NCBI GenBank assembly: GCA_910588185.1
Contig: CAJUQR010000011.1
Location: forward strand, 1-41,072
Reading direction: 5' to 3'
From: an uncultured Peptostreptococcaceae bacterium
GTDB lineage: Bacteria > Bacillota > Clostridia > Peptostreptococcales > Anaerovoracaceae
DNA: 41,072 nucleotides
In this document: positions 24,484 through 33,050 of the stretch, in pieces
How positions within the stretch are numbered: position 1 is the first letter of the stretch
Layout of the letters: each line of letters begins with the position of its first letter
Program-made: the position numbers and the translations under genes
Notes under the pieces: generated by a model
What the model was told of the DNA's origin: nothing
The model's database searches: none
Seen by the model: only the letters and a program-made list of their open reading frames with translations

Positions 24484-25833
24484 ATGGGAAGATTATTTGG
24501 AACAGATGGTGTAAGGGGTATTGCAAATAAAGAACTGACACCAGAGCTGGCATTCAACTTAGGAAAAGCAGGGGCTTATGTTTTGAAAAAGGAAAACGAT
24601 AAGCCTGTAGTAATTATAGGCAAAGATACGAGAATATCCGGAGATATGTTAGAGAGCGCTTTAACTGCCGGAATTCTTGCTGTAGGGGGAAATGTTATTA
24701 AGGTAGGGGTGATACCTACACCAGCTGTAGCATATTTGTCAAAATATTACGAGACAGATGCTGGTATAGTAATAAGTGCATCCCATAATACATTTGAATA
24801 TAACGGGATTAAGTTTTTTAACGGAGACGGATATAAATTAGATGATCTTTTAGAAGAGAAGATTGAAGATATAATTATAAGCAGTATAGATGTAAATAGC
24901 CACATTACAGGCGATAAAATAGGCAAATGCCTGGATGCAGGGGAAGATGCGGAGGAGCTTTATATTAAGCATCTGCTGGATACTGTGAACTTTAGGCTGG
25001 ATGGTAAGAAAATAGTTTTGGACTGCGCCAATGGAGCTTCATATAGAATTGCGGAAAAGGTATATAGATCGTTAGGCGCAGAAATTATTATTATAGGTAA
25101 TGACCCAAATGGAATTAATATAAACGATGGATGCGGATCAACTCATCCTGAGATGCTTGTGGATAAGGTGAAAGAGAGCAATGCTGATATAGGTTTAGCT
25201 TTTGACGGTGACGCAGATAGACTAATAGTTGTTGACGAAACGGGCGAGGTTATAGATGGTGATAGGGTAATTGCAATCTGTGCTCGTATGCTTAAAGAAC
25301 AAGGCCGTTTGGCGGAGAATAAAGTTACCGCAACTGTGATGAGCAACATAGGTTTCCATAAAGCTATGGAAGAGTCTCAAATAGAAGTTGATGTTACAGG
25401 TGTGGGAGATAGATATGTACTTGAAAAAATGTTGGAAACAGGCTGTGTAATCGGAGGAGAACAATCGGGTCATATTATCTTTAGAGAATATACTACTACC
25501 GGTGATGGAGTTCTGTCATCGCTGCAATTTATGGGAGCTATAATAAACAGTGGTAAGAGCCTTTCGCAGTTGGCAGGTGAGATTGAGATATTTCCTCAGG
25601 TCCTTGTAAACGCCAGAATAAATAATGATTATAAAAAGACCTATATGCAAGACAGCCAAATTTGTGATGCAATAGTTAAGATAGAAGAAGAACTGGATGA
25701 AAATGGAAGGGTTCTTATCAGACCGTCAGGAACGGAGCCCCTTGTAAGGGTAATGCTTGAAGGTGATGATGAAGAAAAGATTCATGCTTTGGCGCATCAG
25801 CTTGCAGATCTTATTGAAAAAAAGTTTAAGTAG
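24484..25833 (+). CDS. glmM: Phosphoglucosamine mutase
   Basis: Converts glucosamine-6-phosphate to glucosamine-1-phosphate for UDP-GlcNAc and the wall; CdaA activity is inhibited by GlmM in Bacillus. The 449-aa protein has the full set: GRLFGTDGVRG at the start, VISASHNTFEYNGIKFF with the phosphorylated Ser (~100), DGDADRLIVVD (Mg site) and RPSGTEPLVRVM (phosphate binding). GAGGTG at 24473-24478 fits ATG 24484; a TTG at 24481 is possible but too close. Nine bases separate it from glmS. Confidence 0.96.
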   Translation: MGRLFGTDGVRGIANKELTPELAFNLGKAGAYVLKKENDKPVVIIGKDTRISGDMLESALTAGILAVGGNVIKVGVIPTPAVAYLSKYYETDAGIVISASHNTFEYNGIKFFNGDGYKLDDLLEEKIEDIIISSIDVNSHITGDKIGKCLDAGEDAEELYIKHLLDTVNFRLDGKKIVLDCANGASYRIAEKVYRSLGAEIIIIGNDPNGININDGCGSTHPEMLVDKVKESNADIGLAFDGDADRLIVVDETGEVIDGDRVIAICARMLKEQGRLAENKVTATVMSNIGFHKAMEESQIEVDVTGVGDRYVLEKMLETGCVIGGEQSGHIIFREYTTTGDGVLSSLQFMGAIINSGKSLSQLAGEIEIFPQVLVNARINNDYKKTYMQDSQICDAIVKIEEELDENGRVLIRPSGTEPLVRVMLEGDDEEKIHALAHQLADLIEKKFK

Positions 25834-25842
25834 GAGATAATT

Positions 25843-27678
25843 ATGTGCGGTATAGTAGGATACATTGGGAGCGGAAACGCAAAGGACGTCATAATTGACG
25901 GGCTTAAGAAATTAGAATACAGAGGATATGATTCAGCCGGTATTGCCGTTGTAAGAGATGGCAAACTTGAAATAAAGAAGCATGTAGGAGGAATTGCCAA
26001 TCTGGAAAACTTAATAGGTGATGATCCTATGACAAGCAATGTTGGAATCGGACATACCAGATGGGCAACACATGGAGCGCCGTCGGATATTAATGCGCAT
26101 CCTCATGGAAATCAAGATAATACTATTGCGATTGTTCATAATGGAATAATAGAAAATTATCAGGAACTTAAACAGGAACTAATTGAAAAATATGGTGTAG
26201 AGTTTAAATCTGAGACCGATACAGAAGTTATTGCACAGCTTATAGGCGTAATTTACAGAGAGAAAAAGGATTTACTTGATTCTGTATATTCTGCTGTATC
26301 AAAAATGCGTGGAGCATATGCTATTGCCGCAGTAGCTCAAGATGAACCTGATAAAATAGTGGCAGTTAGGAAAGATGCTCCTCTTATTGCGGGACTTGGG
26401 AAAGACAGTAATTTTATAGCATCTGATATACCTGCTCTTTTAAAATATGTAAAAGAGATCTATTTAATAGAAAATAATGAAACGGTGCTTTTAACAAAGG
26501 ATCAAGTAAAAATCTTCGACGAGAATAGAAATGAAGTAAAGAGAGAGGTTTTCCATGTTACATGGGATGCAGATGCGGCTGAAAAAGAGGGTTATGATCA
26601 TTTTATGCTTAAGGAGATATTTGAGCAGCCAAAAGGACTTTCGGAAACTCTCAATCGCAGATTGAACGATGAAGGCAAAATAAAACTTGAGGGAATTACT
26701 CTTACAAAGGAGCATATAGAAAATATCAGTAAGATTTATATAGTGGCATGCGGAACGGCATATCATGCAGGGTTGGTAGGCAAATATATAATAGAGAAAT
26801 TAGCATCTATACCCGTTGAGGTAGATGTGGCGTCTGAATTTAGATATAGGTCTCCATTGGTAGATAAAAACACGCTTTTTATCGCTATAAGCCAATCAGG
26901 AGAGACTCTTGACACTCTGGCTGCTCTTAGAGAAGCTAAAGACAAAGGAGCAAGAGTTTTAAGTGTAGTCAATGTAGTTGGAAGCTCTGTTGCCCGCGAG
27001 TCAGATGATGTGTTCTATACCTGGGCGGGACCTGAAATTGCCGTAGCATCTACTAAGGCATATACTACGCAGCTAATGTGTATGTATATGATAGCTCTTT
27101 ATATGGGGCTTGAAAAGGGAAGCATAACAAGGGAATATTATGATAAATTTATCATGGATTTAAAAGCTGTCCCTGATAAACTTGAAAACTTTCTTAAAAA
27201 CGTATCTCAAATCGAAAGAGATGCTAAGATGCTCTATAATAAGGAGCAAGTTTTCTTTATAGGAAGAGGACTTGATTCAGCAGTTTCGTATGAAGGCTCA
27301 TTGAAGCTTAAAGAAATTTCATATATCAATTCTTTTGCTATAGCCGCGGGAGAATTAAAACATGGAACCATAGCTTTAATGGAACCCGGGACTTTGGTCA
27401 TAGCTTTAGCATGTCAGGATTTCCTATATGAGAAGATGGTTTCAAACATACAGGAGATAAAGGCAAGAGGAGCATATGTGGTTTCTGTAGCTAAGGAAGG
27501 AAACGATGCTATCGCAAAGCAAAGTGATCAAATGATTTATATTCCTGAGTGTAGGGATGAGATTGCACCTCTTTTGAGCGTTGTTCCTCTTCAGCTATTT
27601 GCGTATTATGTGGCAAAGGAAAGAGGATGCAATATAGATAAGCCTAAGAATTTGGCCAAGTCAGTCACTGTAGAATAG
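25843..27678 (+). CDS. glmS: Glutamine-fructose-6-phosphate aminotransferase
   Basis: First step of amino-sugar synthesis: Fru6P plus Gln to GlcN6P plus Glu. The 611-aa protein has the catalytic Cys at residue 2 (MCGIVGYIGSGNAKDVII) in the glutaminase domain, IGHTRWATHGAPSDINAHPH, and the sugar isomerase domains with YIVACGTAYHAG, AISQSGETLDTLAAL, SYEGSLKLKEISYIN and the C-terminal KNLAKSVTVE. GGAGA precedes ATG 25843. The nine-base gap to glmM leaves no room for a glmS ribozyme, so that feedback is absent here. Confidence 0.97.
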   Translation: MCGIVGYIGSGNAKDVIIDGLKKLEYRGYDSAGIAVVRDGKLEIKKHVGGIANLENLIGDDPMTSNVGIGHTRWATHGAPSDINAHPHGNQDNTIAIVHNGIIENYQELKQELIEKYGVEFKSETDTEVIAQLIGVIYREKKDLLDSVYSAVSKMRGAYAIAAVAQDEPDKIVAVRKDAPLIAGLGKDSNFIASDIPALLKYVKEIYLIENNETVLLTKDQVKIFDENRNEVKREVFHVTWDADAAEKEGYDHFMLKEIFEQPKGLSETLNRRLNDEGKIKLEGITLTKEHIENISKIYIVACGTAYHAGLVGKYIIEKLASIPVEVDVASEFRYRSPLVDKNTLFIAISQSGETLDTLAALREAKDKGARVLSVVNVVGSSVARESDDVFYTWAGPEIAVASTKAYTTQLMCMYMIALYMGLEKGSITREYYDKFIMDLKAVPDKLENFLKNVSQIERDAKMLYNKEQVFFIGRGLDSAVSYEGSLKLKEISYINSFAIAAGELKHGTIALMEPGTLVIALACQDFLYEKMVSNIQEIKARGAYVVSVAKEGNDAIAKQSDQMIYIPECRDEIAPLLSVVPLQLFAYYVAKERGCNIDKPKNLAKSVTVE

Positions 27679-27693
27679 GGAGATGAACAAAAG

Positions 27694-28944
27694 ATGAAAC
27701 AATATGAGATAAGAGATTTGTCATTGGCATCGTCAGGACATAAAAAGATTCAATGGGTTAAAGATAATATGCCTATTTTAAGAGGACTTGAAGAGGAATA
27801 TAAAAATACAAAACCATTTGCTGGAACAAAGGTTTCTCTTTCTGTTCACCTGGAAGCAAAAACAGCTTATCTGTGCATGGTGCTTGCTGCAGGAGGAGCA
27901 GATATGTCTGTTACAGGCAGTAATGTGCTGAGCACACAGGATGATGTTGCGGCGGCCTTGGCAGATAGTGGAATTAAAGTATATGCATATCATGGAGCAA
28001 CTGATGAAGAATATGAAAGACATATAGAAATGTGTCTTTCACATAAACCTAATATCGTAATAGACGACGGAGGGGATTTGGTCAGTTTTCTTCATGAGAA
28101 GCGCCCTGACCTTATGGAAGAGGTTTTTGGCGGCTGTGAAGAAACGACGACAGGTGTAATTAGATTAAAGGCTATGGAAAAAGACGGAGTACTTAAATTT
28201 CCTATGGTAGCTGTCAATGATGCAGACTGCAAGCATCTTTTTGATAATCGATATGGAACCGGGCAATCCACTTGGGATAGCATAATGAGAAATACCAACC
28301 TTATTGTAGCTGCAAAAACAGTAGTAGTTGTAGGTTATGGCTGGTGCTCAAGAGGAATAGCTATGAGAGCAAACTCTTTAGGCGCGCAAGTAATAGTAAC
28401 AGAGATAAATCCTATTAAAGCAATAGAAGCCAGGATGGATGGCTTTTCTGTTATGCCTATGTCAGAAGCCGCTAAGCTGGGAGATATATTTGTAACGGCT
28501 ACAGGCTGTTGTAAGACTATAACAACAGAGCATATGATGTCTATGAAAGAGGGAGCACTTCTTTGTAATGCTGGACATTTTAATTGCGAAGTAGATATGG
28601 AAGCTCTTGAAAAATTTGCGAGTGACAAGAAAGAACGAAGAAATAATATCATGGGGTATAAATTGCCTAATGGAAAATGGATAAATGTAATAGGTGAGGG
28701 ACGACTTGTAAACATTGCTGCTGCTGATGGGCACCCTGCGGAAATCATGGATTTAAGTTTTGCAGTACAGGCTATGTCGGCACAGTACATAAAAGAAAAT
28801 TACAAAAAACTTGAGAATAAAGTCATAGATGTGTCAGCAGACATAGATGACGTTATTGCCAGAAGAAAACTTGATGCCTGGGGCATAAAGATTGACAGCT
28901 TGACGGAGGAACAAGAGGATTATTTGAACAGCTGGCAGATATAG
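27694..28944 (+). CDS. ahcY: S-adenosylhomocysteine hydrolase
   Basis: Splits S-adenosylhomocysteine into adenosine and homocysteine with a bound NAD, keeping methyltransferases active. The 416-aa protein has SVHLEAKTAYL (substrate His), VIDDGGDLV (catalytic Asp), CEETTTGVIRL (Glu), NDADCKHLFDNRYGTGQS (catalytic Lys and, four residues on, Asp) and the Rossmann loop VVVVGYGWCSRGIAMRANSL. The YGTGQSTWD form and LDAWGIKIDSLTEEQEDYLN ending resemble the Thermotoga/archaeal type; some archaeal members act on the inosyl form, so that remains possible. It follows glmS by 15 bases. Many Firmicutes use the Pfs/LuxS route instead. Confidence 0.93.
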   Translation: MKQYEIRDLSLASSGHKKIQWVKDNMPILRGLEEEYKNTKPFAGTKVSLSVHLEAKTAYLCMVLAAGGADMSVTGSNVLSTQDDVAAALADSGIKVYAYHGATDEEYERHIEMCLSHKPNIVIDDGGDLVSFLHEKRPDLMEEVFGGCEETTTGVIRLKAMEKDGVLKFPMVAVNDADCKHLFDNRYGTGQSTWDSIMRNTNLIVAAKTVVVVGYGWCSRGIAMRANSLGAQVIVTEINPIKAIEARMDGFSVMPMSEAAKLGDIFVTATGCCKTITTEHMMSMKEGALLCNAGHFNCEVDMEALEKFASDKKERRNNIMGYKLPNGKWINVIGEGRLVNIAAADGHPAEIMDLSFAVQAMSAQYIKENYKKLENKVIDVSADIDDVIARRKLDAWGIKIDSLTEEQEDYLNSWQI

Positions 28945-28956
28945 GAGGATTAAAAG

Positions 28957-29532
28957 ATGAACATAACTTACGAGGAAATAAAAAATCAGGCGATGACAGC
29001 TTGCAGGGAGCTTATTGAAGCAGCAAAACTTAATGCAGGTGATATTTTGGTCGTTGGGGCAAGTTCCAGCGAGGTTATGGGAATGAATATAGGAAAAGGC
29101 TCCGATATAAATGCGGCAGAAGCGATTTATGAAGGAATAACCAAGGTTCTTGAGCCAAAGGGTATTTATTTGGCAGCTCAGTGCTGTGAGCATTTGAACA
29201 GAGCTGTAATCGTTGAAAAGGAAGCTTTGCCTTTAGGAAGTGAAATAGTAAATGTTGTACCGCAGCCTAAAGCAGGGGGATCTTTTGCGACAACTTTTTA
29301 TAAGAATGCCAAATGTCCTGTGGCAGTAGAAGAAATTAAGGCAGATGCAGGTATGGATATAGGAGATACGTTTATAGGTATGCAGCTTAAGAAAGTAGCC
29401 GTACCTGTGAGAATATCTGTGAAGTCCATAGGCTTTGCCCATTTGACTTGTGCAAGAACAAGACCTAAGTTCATAGGTGGAAGCAGGGCTATATATGATG
29501 AGAAACTTTCTGGCGGAGAAATTCCTAGATAA
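28957..29532 (+). CDS. UPF0340 (YwlG/TIGR01440) family protein
   Basis: A 191-aa protein of a conserved Firmicute family of unknown function. GDILVVGASSSEVMGMNIGK, IYLAAQCCEHLNRAVIVE (Cys-Cys-Glu-His) and PQPKAGGSFATTFY are its signatures; FAHLTCARTRPKFIGGSRA ends the core. The paired Cys and Glu-His suggest a catalytic or metal site. GGAGGA precedes ATG 28957, 12 bases after ahcY, so it is probably the last gene of the run from cdaA. Confidence 0.9.
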   Translation: MNITYEEIKNQAMTACRELIEAAKLNAGDILVVGASSSEVMGMNIGKGSDINAAEAIYEGITKVLEPKGIYLAAQCCEHLNRAVIVEKEALPLGSEIVNVVPQPKAGGSFATTFYKNAKCPVAVEEIKADAGMDIGDTFIGMQLKKVAVPVRISVKSIGFAHLTCARTRPKFIGGSRAIYDEKLSGGEIPR

Positions 29533-29547
29533 AATAAAAAAACAGTA

Positions 29548-29575
29548 ACAAAAGCGCTTGCAAAGTCATATTCTA
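29548..29575 (+). promoter_or_regulatory. SigmaK-like promoter of the 33-aa peptide
   Basis: CATATTCTA (29567-29575) fits the sigmaK -10 CATAnnnTA, and AC (29548-29549) lies 17 bases upstream as the sigmaK -35 requires. The same AC-N17-CATAnnnTA geometry appears upstream of cwlJ. Confidence 0.5.
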
Positions 29576-29632
29576 TACTACAACTGAATAATATTTATAT
29601 TCAAAAAAATATGAAAGAAGCAGGTGAATTAT

Positions 29633-29734
29633 ATGGGAAATAATTGTGGTCTTTTAGGAGACAACGGCGTAGATACTAGTTTGTTATTTTTCTTCTTGTT
29701 ACTGGTAATCATTTTCTGCAATTGCTATAACTAA
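29633..29734 (+). CDS. 33-aa cysteine-containing membrane peptide, probably spore-associated
   Basis: A short peptide, MGNNCGLLGDNGVDTSLLFF followed by FLLLVIIFCNCYN: a polar Gly/Asn head, then one hydrophobic helix ending in CNC. Small proteins of this form (Gly/Asn head, Leu/Phe helix) are common in sporulating Firmicutes (YjcZ-like), but I cannot assign it to a named family with certainty. AGGTG at 29622-29626 is six bases before the ATG. A sigmaK-like promoter (29548-29575) suggests mother-cell expression late in sporulation, consistent with a coat or outer-membrane component. A strong terminator follows. Confidence 0.65.
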   Translation: MGNNCGLLGDNGVDTSLLFFFLLLVIIFCNCYN

Positions 29735-29751
29735 GAACTGGTAATACCTAC

Positions 29752-29787
29752 AAAGCCGCCCTTTATGGGCGGCTTTGATATTTTTTG
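29752..29787. terminator. Bidirectional intrinsic terminator
   Basis: AAAGCCGCCC and GGGCGGCTTT form a 10-bp stem around TTTAT, followed by GATATTTTTT. It lies between the 33-aa gene and the convergent gltX and probably serves both. Confidence 0.88.
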
Positions 29788-29793
29788 TATAAT

Positions 29794-31446
29794 TTATAAA
29801 AACTTACTTAATCTTTCTCTAACTTTTTCTTCACCTAAAATTTGCTGGATTTCCCATACATCAGGGGATTGACTTCTTCCCATCAGTGCAATTCTGATAA
29901 CAGTACTTACATGACCCACATGACCTTTATAATCTTCAGGATGTTTTTTATAATCTTTAGGTTTAGCAGCGAATCCCAATTCTTCAGCGATAGAGCGGAT
30001 TTTTGCAAACCAGGTTTCCTGATCATCAAAGTGATCGTAGCTTGCAAGATATTTGCTGATAATAGCAGACGTATCATTGGAAGCTTCAGCTGGAATTTCA
30101 TCTTCTATTTTGAACATATCATCAAAGAAGTAGCTGATATTTTCAATCATCTGCTGTGCATAAATATGGTCTTTTCTAGGCTTAGCCTCGTTTCTTCCAA
30201 TGTCGAGGATTTTTTCCAGATAAGCTCTGTCTTTAAAGATTGGTGCAAGCTCAGGTTTGAATTCTTCCGACCAAGCTTTGAGGAAGTCAAAAAGCTTTGA
30301 TGCGTTTATTTTAAGTAACACGTCTTTGCTCACATCGTTAAGCTTATTTAAATCAAATAAAGCCCCTGAGTTGCTCATCTTTTCTGTAGTGAATTGAAAA
30401 TCGTCTATATCAGAGTCAGGATTTGCTATGCGCCATTCCTCAAAGTTAGAGTTAAGAATGGTCAGCAAGTATTCTCTTACTGCGGCAGGATGATATCCAA
30501 GTTTACGATAGTAATCGAGGGAAAGTTCAGGATCTTTTCTTTTTGAAAGCTTGCGTTTATTTCCGTCCTCGTCTATTTTCATCAATTGAGCAGTGTGGCA
30601 GTATATAGGGGGCTCCCAGCCCAGTTTATCAAACAGTTCTACATGTATAGGAAGCGACGGAAGCCATTCAGCACCTCTGATGACGTGAGTGGTTCTCATT
30701 AGATGGTCGTCCACTACATGAGCAAAGTGATATGTGGGTATTCCATTGGCTTTTAGCAGAACAGTGTCCTGATCATTTACAGGCATATTTAATTTGCCTC
30801 TGATAGCATCTTCTATTTCAAATCTTTTTATTTGATCTTCAGGAAGACTCATATCGCCGTCAGACTTTAGCCTGATAACATAAGGAAGGCCTGCTGCTAA
30901 TTTTTCTTTTACTTCATCAAGGCTGAGATTACGGTTTTTAGCCCACTTTCCATAGATACCCGGATTTTGCTTTGATGATTCCTGTTCAGCTCTTATATTT
31001 GCAATTTCTTCTTCTGTAAGGAAACAAGGATATGCTTTGCCTTCTGACACAAGTTTTTTTGCAAAAGCTTGATATATAGGTCTGCGCTTGCTCTGCGTAT
31101 AACTGCCGTAATTTCCTGTTTCGCCAAGTGCAGAAGCGCCTTCATCAAAGTTTATTCCAAAGAAGCGAAGGGAATTTATGATGATGTCGACAGCACCTTC
31201 TACGTATCTTTTATCGTCAGTATCTTCTATCCTAAGGTAGAACACGCCATTTGACTGATGTGCCAAACGCTCATCAGCAAAAGCTCCGAAAAGATTTCCA
31301 AGATGGATAAATCCTGTTGGACTTGGGCCCAGACGAGTTACTTTTGCGTCTTTTGGAAGGGTGCGAGCCGGGAACATTGCTTCATATTCTTTGGGACTTT
31401 TATCTATATGCGGAAAAAGAATTTCAGCAAGCTGGTTATAATTCAT
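29794..31446 (-). CDS. gltX: Glutamyl-tRNA synthetase
   Basis: Charges tRNA-Glu (and, in most Firmicutes, tRNA-Gln for later amidation). Class I: RLGPSPTGFIHLGNLFGAFA has the HIGH-type motif (HLGN) and KRKLSKRKDPE the KMSKR motif (KLSKR). At 550 aa it is about 60 residues longer than the common form because of an N-terminal extension (MNYNQLAEILFPHIDKSPKE), a variant seen in Clostridia. ATG 31446 (minus strand) is preceded by CAGGAGG. No T-box is visible in the 100-base upstream region. Confidence 0.94.
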   Translation of the reverse strand: MNYNQLAEILFPHIDKSPKEYEAMFPARTLPKDAKVTRLGPSPTGFIHLGNLFGAFADERLAHQSNGVFYLRIEDTDDKRYVEGAVDIIINSLRFFGINFDEGASALGETGNYGSYTQSKRRPIYQAFAKKLVSEGKAYPCFLTEEEIANIRAEQESSKQNPGIYGKWAKNRNLSLDEVKEKLAAGLPYVIRLKSDGDMSLPEDQIKRFEIEDAIRGKLNMPVNDQDTVLLKANGIPTYHFAHVVDDHLMRTTHVIRGAEWLPSLPIHVELFDKLGWEPPIYCHTAQLMKIDEDGNKRKLSKRKDPELSLDYYRKLGYHPAAVREYLLTILNSNFEEWRIANPDSDIDDFQFTTEKMSNSGALFDLNKLNDVSKDVLLKINASKLFDFLKAWSEEFKPELAPIFKDRAYLEKILDIGRNEAKPRKDHIYAQQMIENISYFFDDMFKIEDEIPAEASNDTSAIISKYLASYDHFDDQETWFAKIRSIAEELGFAAKPKDYKKHPEDYKGHVGHVSTVIRIALMGRSQSPDVWEIQQILGEEKVRERLSKFL

Positions 31447-31481
31447 TTATAAAAACCTCCTGGTTATTTTCTAACTAATTA

Positions 31482-31510
31482 ATTATATATGCAAAAGTAT
31501 TAAATATCAA
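31482..31510 (-). promoter_or_regulatory. SigmaA-like promoter of gltX
   Basis: On the minus strand TTGATA (plus 31510-31505), 17-base spacer, TATAAT (plus 31487-31482), 36 bases upstream of the gltX ATG. Confidence 0.7.
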
Positions 31511-31548
31511 GATTTTGGGAAAATAAAAGAGACTAAAGGAGGCCCGAA

Positions 31549-33012
31549 ATGTACGAAAAATATTTGAAAATATTGAGAAAAGATTTACCTCTTAAAGAAA
31601 GTTTTGATATCTTGGAGAGAAAATTTAGAATAGGCGGACGAAAAGCATCTATGTTTTTTACCGATGGATTGACAAATGGTCAGAACGCTCAGTTTGTATT
31701 GAATTATCTTTTGAGCATCAAAGCATGCGACATGGAAAAGATAAAAGACAGCAAGCAGTTTCTTGAAGAAAAGCTGCCGTTTTTGGACAGCAATGCTATA
31801 TTGCCTCAAAATGCATCAGAATCGGAAAAAGAGGATATATCAAAGTGGAATAAAGAGATGATATATGACTGCTGCAAGCAAGGTGAACAGAAGATGTATT
31901 CAGGTCTTACACTTCTTGTGGTAGAAGAGCTTGATAAGATGATTATCATGGATATGCGAGATTATCCGTCCAGGTCAGTTCAAGAACCGGAAAAAGAAAA
32001 ATCTCTGAGGGGAGCAAAGGATGGCTTCACAGAGAATATGATGGAAAACGTCAGCATGATCAGAAGACGTATAAGAGATAATAATTTTATTGCTAAATAT
32101 TATCCTGTCGGAACTATAAGCAAGACTGATGTAGTAATTGCATATATGGATGATAAGGTAAATAAAAAATTGCTTAAGCAGCTTGAAAATGAAATTAAAA
32201 GTCTTGATGCTGAAAGTTTGACGGTCGGCGATCAGAGCCTTCTTGAAAGATTATTAAAGGAGAAGGGAGCCTACAATAAATTTAACCCATTCCCACGTGT
32301 GAGATATTCTCAGCGTCCGGATATTATAGCAGCACATATAACGGAGGGCAAGATTGCCATAATTGTGGATAATTCTCCTACTGTTATGTTGATTCCTGTT
32401 GGAATATTTGATTTTTTACAGGATATAGATGATTATTATTTTCCACAGGTTACAGGCAATTACTTTAGATTTTTAAGAACTCTTAATTTTCTGGTAATTT
32501 TATTTCTTACTCCTGTATATATGCTGATAATAGAATATGAAGAATTTACTCCTGAAATTTTAAAGTTCTTTGTACCGGAAGAAGACTTTGCAGTACCTAT
32601 ATTGCTTCAATTTATATTGCTTGAAATTTCTATAGACGGTCTTAAGCTGGCTTCACTTAATACTCCTGAGTCTTTAGGTATGTCCCTTTCTGTTATAGGT
32701 GCGTTGATATTGGGAGAATTCAGTGTAAACTCCGGATGGTTTATACCACAGACCATATTGTGTATGGCGGTTGTAGCTTTGGCAAGTTTTACACAGCCCA
32801 GCATTGAGCTTAGCTATGGAATTAAATTTTCCAGGGTTTTGATGATTCTTGGCGCAGGACTTCTTGGAATAGGAGGATTTATAGCTGGAGCAGTGATCTC
32901 AGTGATTTTTTTGGCTACTACAAGGACTTTGTCAGGAGATTCTTACCTTTATCCTTTAGTTCCTTTCAAATGGAAAGCTTTAAAAAGATTGCTTTTTCGC
33001 AGTGAAAAGTGA
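31549..33012 (+). CDS. GerA-family spore germination protein (SpoVAF-like)
   Basis: A-subunit-type germinant receptor protein in the spore inner membrane. The 487-aa protein has a soluble N-terminal half with SRSVQEPEKEKSLRGAKDGF (the GerA signature, PxxE...RGxxDGF) and IVDNSPTVMLIPVGIFDFLQ; then about five membrane helices over residues ~300-465 (LNFLVILFLTPVYMLIIEYE). Length and overall features resemble SpoVAF, the GerA paralogue associated with the SpoVA channel, more than a nutrient-specific GerAA, but that split is tentative. No gerAB/gerAC partner is adjacent. AAAGGAGG precedes ATG 31549; I see no clear sigmaG promoter. Confidence 0.85.
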   Translation: MYEKYLKILRKDLPLKESFDILERKFRIGGRKASMFFTDGLTNGQNAQFVLNYLLSIKACDMEKIKDSKQFLEEKLPFLDSNAILPQNASESEKEDISKWNKEMIYDCCKQGEQKMYSGLTLLVVEELDKMIIMDMRDYPSRSVQEPEKEKSLRGAKDGFTENMMENVSMIRRRIRDNNFIAKYYPVGTISKTDVVIAYMDDKVNKKLLKQLENEIKSLDAESLTVGDQSLLERLLKEKGAYNKFNPFPRVRYSQRPDIIAAHITEGKIAIIVDNSPTVMLIPVGIFDFLQDIDDYYFPQVTGNYFRFLRTLNFLVILFLTPVYMLIIEYEEFTPEILKFFVPEEDFAVPILLQFILLEISIDGLKLASLNTPESLGMSLSVIGALILGEFSVNSGWFIPQTILCMAVVALASFTQPSIELSYGIKFSRVLMILGAGLLGIGGFIAGAVISVIFLATTRTLSGDSYLYPLVPFKWKALKRLLFRSEK

Positions 33013-33050
33013 TATAATAATTAATTATCTTGTGAGATGGGGGTAAAAAT

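Noticed and set aside
25834..25842. glmS ribozyme upstream of glmS
   Set aside because: Only nine bases separate glmM and glmS; the ribozyme needs ~150 or more.
31447..31548. T-box leader for gltX
   Set aside because: The ~100-base region has no T-box sequence or terminator/antiterminator pair; only a sigmaA-like promoter and ribosome site are seen.
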